64,000 bases of DNA, taken from the NCBI RefSeq assembly GCF_003351765.1, contig NZ_CP031229.1, positions 3,596,001-3,660,000 of the forward strand. The letters are read 5' to 3'. The position numbers and the translations under genes were made by a program. This DNA is from Ornithinimicrobium avium. Lineage in GTDB: Bacteria; Actinomycetota; Actinomycetes; Actinomycetales; Dermatophilaceae. How positions within the stretch are numbered: the first letter of the stretch is position 1; the number at the start of each line of letters is the position of its first letter. The notes beneath the pieces were generated by a model. The model was not told where the DNA came from, made no database searches, and was given only the letters and a program-made list of their open reading frames with translations. This document shows, piece by piece, positions 56,239 through 64,000 of this stretch.

Positions 56239-57207
56239 TCAGACCTCCGCCGGGCACCGGTATGCGGTGACGCCGTCGCGCCCGGTCGTGGTCACCGCTG
56301 CGCGCAGCGAGCGCAGGACCGCCTCCTCCACGACGTCGGCCACTGCCGCGAACCACGGTCGCAGCCAGCGGTCGTCGCGCCGGACCCGGGGCGGGGCGGT
56401 GCTGAGCGCGAGCACGAACTCGCCGGACCCGTGGTCGGTCGGGACGCCGGTGCGGGCCAGGCCGTTCTGGGCGCGGCGCGCGAGCCGGCCCAGCTGCCGC
56501 GCGTCCAGCGGGGCGTCGGTGGCCAGCAGCACCACCACGGACCCGGCGACCGTGTCCGTCAGGTCCGGCGGCAGGGGAGGGGCGTCGGCGGGCCACCCGC
56601 CGACGGCCCGGCCGCCCACCCGCAGGTCTTCGGGGCGCCCCATGTTGGTGAGCACCAGCGCGCCGAGCGTGCCGTGCCAGGTGCCGTCGTCGACGACCGC
56701 GGCGGCGGTGCCGATCCCGCCCTTCCAGCCGAACGCCACCATGCCGTGGCCCGCGCCGACCGCGCCCTCCTGCACCCGGTGACCCTCGGGCTGCACCCGG
56801 GCCGTCGCCAGCGCCTGCTCGACATGGTCGGGCCGGACGGCGAGGGCGCGCAGGTCGTTGAGCCGGCCGTCGTTGCACTCCAGCACCACGGGGTTGACCG
56901 TGCCTGGGCGGCCGAGGTCGGGGTGGCGTCCGAGCAGGTGGCGCACCACGCCCTCGTGGGCAGCGCCGACGGACAGGGTGCTGGTCAGGATCACCGGCGT
57001 CTCCAGCTCGCCGAGCTCGGTGAGCTGGGCCAGGCCCAGCGGCTTGCCGTAGCCGTTGACCACGTGCGCCGCCGCGGTCACCGGCCGGGCGAGCAGGTCG
57101 TCGGGGCGGGGCAGCAGGCAGGTGACGCCGGTGCGCACCCCCGGCCCGGACAGCGTCACGTGCCCGACACGCACGCCCGCGACGTCCGTGATGCCGGTCG
57201 GCGTCAT
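56239..57207 (-). CDS. P1/S58-family peptidase (DmpA/BapA-like aminopeptidase)
   Basis: An N-terminal-nucleophile-type hydrolase that cleaves itself and then acts as an L-aminopeptidase or D-esterase. In the 322-residue protein the family motifs are GVRVGHVTL, EGAVGAGHGMVAFGWKGGIG and TVAGSVVVLLATDAPLDARQ. Ser223 in the last motif corresponds to the nucleophile exposed by self-cleavage in DmpA. The ATG at 57207 overlaps the stop of the esterase gene, so the two are co-translated. Physiological substrate unknown. Confidence 0.9.
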   Translation of the reverse strand: MTPTGITDVAGVRVGHVTLSGPGVRTGVTCLLPRPDDLLARPVTAAAHVVNGYGKPLGLAQLTELGELETPVILTSTLSVGAAHEGVVRHLLGRHPDLGRPGTVNPVVLECNDGRLNDLRALAVRPDHVEQALATARVQPEGHRVQEGAVGAGHGMVAFGWKGGIGTAAAVVDDGTWHGTLGALVLTNMGRPEDLRVGGRAVGGWPADAPPLPPDLTDTVAGSVVVLLATDAPLDARQLGRLARRAQNGLARTGVPTDHGSGEFVLALSTAPPRVRRDDRWLRPWFAAVADVVEEAVLRSLRAAVTTTGRDGVTAYRCPAEV

Positions 57208-57929
57208 CCGACCCCGAGCAGCTCGTGGAGGTACTGCGGCAGCATCGCCCACCAGGTCGGCCACTCGTGCTCGTAGGCCGGACCCCAGTCGTCCACGCGG
57301 TTGGGCACGCCCCGCGAGCCGAGCACGTCGGCCATCCGCCAGGACTCGTTCACGTCCTCCCACGCGCCGGTGCCCGAGGCGAGCAGCACGAAGCGCTGGC
57401 GCAGCAGCTCCAGGGCGGGGCCCTCCAGGCCGGGCAGGAACCTCATCGCCGTGGAGAAGTAGAGGTCGTCGGTGCTGCCGCCGATGAAGCGCTCGATGTC
57501 GTAGGTCCCGCTCATCGCGACCGCGGCCCGGAAGAGGTGGGGGAAGCGGGACAGCAGCGCCACCGCGTTGAACGCCCCGATCGAGGAGCCGGCGACAGTG
57601 ACCAGTGCGTGGCCGCTGTCCGCCTGCATCGCGGGGACCACCTCGTGCGCCACGGCCTGGTGGAACTGGTTGAGCAGCCAGCACCGGTAGCCGACGTCGC
57701 CCCACCCCTTCATCATCGCCTCGCCGGCCACGCTGTCGCAGGAGTACAGCCGCATCGAGCCCGCCCGGATCGCGTCGCCGAGCACGCCGACCATCTTGTG
57801 CCGCTCCACCTCCTCGGCGTCGCCGCCGGCCGTGGGCAGCCACAGGACAGGGACGCCGCCGTGCCCCCACCGCACCAGCGTGATGTCCTGTCCCATGCGC
57901 GGGGAGCTCCAGCGCTCGACGGTCTTCAT
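57204..57929 (-). CDS. Esterase of the alpha/beta-hydrolase fold (EstA/Fes-like)
   Basis: A 241-residue cytosolic esterase of the putative-esterase (PF00756-like) type. The nucleophile elbow is TVAGSSIGAFNAVALLSRFP (G-S-S-I-G). The start KTVERWSSPRMGQDITLVRW and the aromatic ending (YEHEWPTWWAMLPQYLHELL), with a likely catalytic His in YEHEW, are typical. It is first in a two-gene operon with the DmpA-like peptidase. No secretion signal. The substrate is unknown. Confidence 0.87.
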   Translation of the reverse strand: MKTVERWSSPRMGQDITLVRWGHGGVPVLWLPTAGGDAEEVERHKMVGVLGDAIRAGSMRLYSCDSVAGEAMMKGWGDVGYRCWLLNQFHQAVAHEVVPAMQADSGHALVTVAGSSIGAFNAVALLSRFPHLFRAAVAMSGTYDIERFIGGSTDDLYFSTAMRFLPGLEGPALELLRQRFVLLASGTGAWEDVNESWRMADVLGSRGVPNRVDDWGPAYEHEWPTWWAMLPQYLHELLGVG

Positions 57930-58005
57930 GCGCCAGTCCTACCTGATGAGGGCCCCCTCCCGCCACCTGTCCGGCCCGCGGCCGGCGGATTTGGGAGGCG
58001 GAGCA

Positions 58006-58031
58006 GGTATGCCGTAACCTTTCGGCATACC
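58006..58031. promoter_or_regulatory. Inverted repeat upstream of the L10 leader
   Basis: GGTATGCCG at 58006-58014 and CGGCATACC at 58023-58031 are perfect reverse complements with an 8-bp AT-richer centre. It lies between the divergent esterase gene and the L10 leader and may be an operator or a small hairpin at the start of the rplJL transcript. Confidence 0.5.
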
Positions 58032-58059
58032 CATGACCGCCGGTCGTCGGCGTGCCCGG

Positions 58060-58210
58060 GTGCGAGAAGCACCAGGACACACCGGCCGAAGGTTCCCTCG
58101 AGGAGGGCGACCAGCGCAGGTGAGATGCGAGCCGCTGCGCGGCCCGACGTCCTTGTCAGGACATCGACCCGCAGACCTACGAGCCCCGCGCGCCTGCGCC
58201 GGGGCTCTTC
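58060..58210 (+). ncRNA. Ribosomal protein L10 leader (L10/L12-binding 5' region), approximate bounds
   Basis: The 230-bp region before rplJ carries no gene. It contains the AGGTGAGATGCGAGC segment and ends in a GC stem, GAGCCCC at 58181-58187 with GGGGCTC at 58201-58207, as in L10 leaders that let L10(L12)4 repress its own operon. Boundaries are my estimate. The exact kink-turn that L10 would bind was not verified. Confidence 0.6.
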
Positions 58211-58260
58211 GTCGTCGGGGACCCGGGGGTAGCCGGCACCACGTGACGAAGGAGGCCACT

Positions 58261-58878
58261 ATGGCGACGCCCCAGAAGGCAGCAGCCATCGCCGAGCTGG
58301 CGGAGAAGTTCCGCAGCTCCGGTGCGGCCGTGCTGACCGATTACCGCGGCCTGACGGTGAGCCAGCTCACCGAGCTGCGCACCTCGGTCCGAGAGCACGC
58401 GACCTACGCCGTGGTGAAGAACACGCTGACCAAGCGGGCAGCTGCCGAGGCCGGTATCGAGGGCCTCGACGAGCACCTGGTGGGTCCCACGGCCATCGCC
58501 TTCGTCTCCGGTGACCCGGTCGAGGCGGCCAAGGGCCTGCGTGACTTCGCCAAGGCCAACCCGGCCCTGGTCATCAAGACGGGGATCCTCGACGGCAAGT
58601 CACTGACCCCCGAGGAGATCACCACGCTCGCGGACCTCGAGTCCCGCGAGGTCCTGCTGGCCAAGCTCGCCGGCGCCATGAAGGCGAACCTGAGCAAGGC
58701 TGTCTACCTCTTCGCCGCTCCGCTGTCGCAGACCGCCAGGGTCGTCGACGCGCTGCGCGCGAAGGTCGAGGAGCAGGGCGGTTCCGACCCCGCGGCCGAG
58801 GCACCTGCCGACGCCGCCCCGGCCGAGGCTGCCGCCGAGGCCACCACCGACGTCGCCGAGGGTGGCGACGACAACTGA
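58261..58878 (+). CDS. rplJ: 50S ribosomal protein L10
   Basis: Anchors the L7/L12 stalk to 23S rRNA, 205 residues. The N-terminal RNA-binding part is clear (AVLTDYRGLTVSQLTELRTS, VVKNTLTKRAAAEAG). The C-terminal helix that binds L12 dimers ends in an Ala/Glu-rich low-complexity tail of about 40 residues, longer than in E. coli (165 residues) and typical of actinobacteria. AAGGAGG lies just before the ATG. It is controlled by the preceding leader. Confidence 0.97.
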   Translation: MATPQKAAAIAELAEKFRSSGAAVLTDYRGLTVSQLTELRTSVREHATYAVVKNTLTKRAAAEAGIEGLDEHLVGPTAIAFVSGDPVEAAKGLRDFAKANPALVIKTGILDGKSLTPEEITTLADLESREVLLAKLAGAMKANLSKAVYLFAAPLSQTARVVDALRAKVEEQGGSDPAAEAPADAAPAEAAAEATTDVAEGGDDN

Positions 58879-58953
58879 CCGGCCGGGCACCCGCCCCAAG
58901 GTCAGGACATTTCCACCACGCCACTCACGGCAAGAAGTAGAAAGGACGCCATC

Positions 58954-59346
58954 ATGGCGAAGCTGAGCACCGAGGAGCTCCTTGACCAGTTCAAGGAGAT
59001 GACCCTGATCGAGCTGTCCGAGTTCGTCAAGGCCTTCGAGGACACCTTCGAGGTCACCGCCGCCGCCCCGGTCGCCGTCGCGGCCGCCGGTGCGCCGGCC
59101 GCCGGCGGCGGCGACGCCGCCGCGGTCGAGGAGCAGGACGAGTTCGACGTCGTCCTGGAGGCCGCGGGCGACAAGAAGATCCAGGTCATCAAGGAGGTCC
59201 GCGCCCTGACCTCCCTCGGCCTGAAGGAGGCCAAGGACCTCGTGGACGGCGCTCCCAAGCCCGTCCTGGAGAAGGTCGACAAGGAGGCCGCCAACAAGGC
59301 CAAGGAGCAGCTCGAGGGCGCCGGCGCCACCGTCACCCTCAAGTGA
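58954..59346 (+). CDS. rplL: 50S ribosomal protein L7/L12
   Basis: The stalk protein that recruits translational GTPases, 130 residues. The N-terminal dimerisation part (LSTEELLDQFKEMTLIELSE), the Ala/Gly hinge, and the C-terminal domain with KIQVIKEVRALTSLGLKEAK and KDLVDGAPKPVLEKVDKEAA are all present. It follows rplJ after 75 bp. Two strong hairpins after the stop separate it from rpoB. Confidence 0.98.
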   Translation: MAKLSTEELLDQFKEMTLIELSEFVKAFEDTFEVTAAAPVAVAAAGAPAAGGGDAAAVEEQDEFDVVLEAAGDKKIQVIKEVRALTSLGLKEAKDLVDGAPKPVLEKVDKEAANKAKEQLEGAGATVTLK

Positions 59347-59350
59347 GCCC

Positions 59351-59427
59351 GTCCCGGACCGGTCTCGACCGGTCCGGGACGCTCCCGCCACGGGCGGGGT
59401 CGCACCGCACGGTGCGGCCCCGCCCGT
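59351..59427 (+). terminator. Two consecutive hairpins after rplL
   Basis: The first stem is 12 perfect pairs (59351-59362 with 59369-59380). The second is a 10-pair stem (59390-59399 with 59418-59427) enclosing seven more pairs (59401-59407 with 59410-59416). They form a strong block in the 473-bp rplL-rpoB gap. The rest of that gap has no gene, but carries the rpoB promoter and leader. Confidence 0.8.
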
Positions 59428-59638
59428 CGTCGTTGCCGCCCGCGCGTGACCGGTCGGCGCGCCCGCGGACCGTACCGCCACGGCGACACGCCAGGCCCGG
59501 GCTTGACGCCGGGTGGGATGAGGGCGCAGAGTACGTACGAACACAGCCGTTCCCACGGGCGGCGGTGGCCAGGACCACGGGCTGGGCAGCCCGTGCGGGG
59601 CCGTCGCAGAAGGTCCGCGGGACGCATAGTCACGCGAG

Positions 59639-59668
59639 TTGGACTTGGGGGCGCGAGATGTGTATGCT
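59639..59668 (+). promoter_or_regulatory. rpoB promoter
   Basis: TTGGAC (59639-59644) and TATGCT (59663-59668) are 18 bp apart, a good sigma-A promoter. It is 152 bp before the rpoB TTG, after both rplL hairpins. It gives rpoBC its own transcription start. Confidence 0.7.
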
Positions 59669-59819
59669 GTCTCTTTGCGCTGCCCTTCTCCTGCTCACCG
59701 CTCACCGCTGCTGACCACGTCGCTCCCGCCGGCCGACGTGCACGTGCGTCGCGCTGCGCCCGCAGGGACTGGTGGTCGCACGAACTAGCCGCCCAACAGG
59801 CCCGTGGAAGGACCAATCC

Positions 59820-63296
<3,477 letters not shown>

Positions 63297-63335
63297 TCGG
63301 GAGGGGCGCGCAGCGCCTGCCTCCGGCAGACGTCA

Positions 63336-63373
63336 GGTCGCCGGGCGGAGCCCGACCGCCCCGCCCGGCGACC
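63336..63373 (+). terminator. Hairpin in the rpoB-rpoC gap
   Basis: A perfect 13-bp stem (63336-63348 with 63361-63373) with a 12-base loop lies between rpoB and rpoC. It is more likely a processing or attenuating element than a full terminator, because rpoC normally depends on the rpoB promoter. Confidence 0.5.
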
Positions 63374-63421
63374 GAGCAAAGAACTTGAGTTTTCCTGCAT
63401 TACGAGAGAAGGAAGCACGAA

Positions 63422-64000
63422 GTGCTTGACGTTAACTTCTTTGACGAACTGCGTATCGGCCTGGCCACGGCGGAGGACATCCGCGGCTGGAGCCACGGCG
63501 AGGTCAAGAAGCCCGAGACCATCAACTACCGCACCCTGAAGCCGGAGAAGGACGGGCTCTTCTGCGAGAAGATCTTCGGCCCCACCCGGGACTGGGAGTG
63601 CTACTGCGGCAAGTACAAGCGCGTCCGCTTCAAGGGCATCATCTGTGAGCGCTGCGGCGTCGAGGTGACCCGCGCCGGTGTGCGTCGCGAGCGGATGGGC
63701 CACATCGAGCTGGCGGCGCCCGTCACCCACATCTGGTACTTCAAGGGCGTCCCCTCGCGGCTGGGCTACCTGCTGGACCTGGCTCCGAAGGACCTGGAGA
63801 AGGTCATCTACTTCGCGGCCTACATGATCACCTCCGTCGAGGAGGACAAGCGGCACGCCGACCTGCCCTCGCTCGAGGCCGAGATCGACACCGAGAAGAA
63901 GCAGCTGGAGAACCGTCGCGACGCCGACGTGGAGGCCCGCGCCAAGAAGCTCGAGGCCGACCTGGCCGAGCTCGAGGCCGAGGGCGCCCGCGCCGACGCG
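63422..64000 (+). CDS. rpoC: DNA-directed RNA polymerase subunit beta', N-terminal part
   Basis: The beta' subunit, cut by the window end after 193 codons. The frame starts with GTG after GAGAAGGAAGC and reads VLDVNFFDELRIGLATAEDI. The N-terminal zinc-binding motif is present (ECYCGKYKRVRFKGIICERC), followed by GVEVTRAGVRRERMGHIELA. The last part seen is a charged coiled-coil region (LEAEIDTEKKQLENRRDADV) typical of actinobacterial beta'. The rest lies outside. Confidence 0.98.
   Translation, partial: MLDVNFFDELRIGLATAEDIRGWSHGEVKKPETINYRTLKPEKDGLFCEKIFGPTRDWECYCGKYKRVRFKGIICERCGVEVTRAGVRRERMGHIELAAPVTHIWYFKGVPSRLGYLLDLAPKDLEKVIYFAAYMITSVEEDKRHADLPSLEAEIDTEKKQLENRRDADVEARAKKLEADLAELEAEGARADA

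Overview
This is a high-GC window (roughly 70% G+C by eye) from an actinobacterial chromosome. It ends in the classic block tRNA-Trp, secE, nusG, rplK, rplA, rplJ, rplL, rpoB, rpoC. GTG and TTG starts, ATGA/GTGA overlaps, a TTG-started rpoB, the tRNA-Thr/tRNA-Met/rpmG/MaoC/MaoC/murB block and a NuoEFG-less nuo block point to the order Micrococcales. The Intrasporangiaceae/Ornithinimicrobiaceae neighbourhood is my guess; it is not proven from this sequence.

Layout. 1-11.5 kb: a truncated GH1 glycosidase, an isolated nuoC, a VOC protein, a DUF4097/HicB-like pair with an operator and a terminator-flanked 57-aa ORF, then a gapless nuoHIJKLMN run. 11.5-16.5 kb: a two-component system whose kinase contains a second, degenerate kinase core, htpX, and a FolP2-type pteroate synthase homologue. 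16.5-23.4 kb: an ECF sigma factor with a membrane partner, tRNA-Tyr, a YajQ-family gene, an MFS transporter, a small secreted protein plus lipoprotein pair, and rocD. 23.5-33.6 kb: a WYL regulator, two hydrolase/DinB genes, a TauE permease, and a lipid-metabolism locus (acyl-CoA dehydrogenase, TetR, thiolase, FabG4, MaoC) matching the mycobacterial fadE5-fadA2-fabG4-htdX arrangement. 33.7-38.2 kb: tRNA-Thr, tRNA-Met, rpmG, two MaoC proteins, murB, another lipoprotein, adenosine deaminase. 38.2-49.5 kb is the accessory part: a four-gene ABC operon, a second secreted-protein/lipoprotein pair, an intact IS1380-type insertion sequence with a 5-bp target duplication, a transposase remnant, an adaptor/ATPase/FtsX-permease/lipoprotein operon and a fifth lipoprotein. 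49.5-64 kb: argG with an ARG box, an aspartate-type aminotransferase, and the secE-to-rpoC block, interrupted by two small membrane proteins and a peptidase/esterase pair.

The most interesting signal is a dispersed paralogous family of five lipoproteins (about 21.3, 36.5, 42.2, 47.9 and 49.2 kb). They share four conserved cysteines after the lipid-anchor cysteine and a recognisable C-terminal block. Two follow a small secreted two-cysteine protein whose mature N-terminus begins DYR(S/T)G, one follows an apparent remnant of such a gene, and one is the last gene of an ABC-exporter operon. I recognise no named family. A secreted effector with a lipoprotein partner (immunity, receptor or chaperone) and a dedicated exporter is the working hypothesis.

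Regulation visible in the sequence includes the ARG box over the argG promoter, an L10-leader-like region before rplJ, and strong hairpins separating the ribosomal units. Palindromic operator candidates lie beside the HicB-like, kinase and TetR genes.
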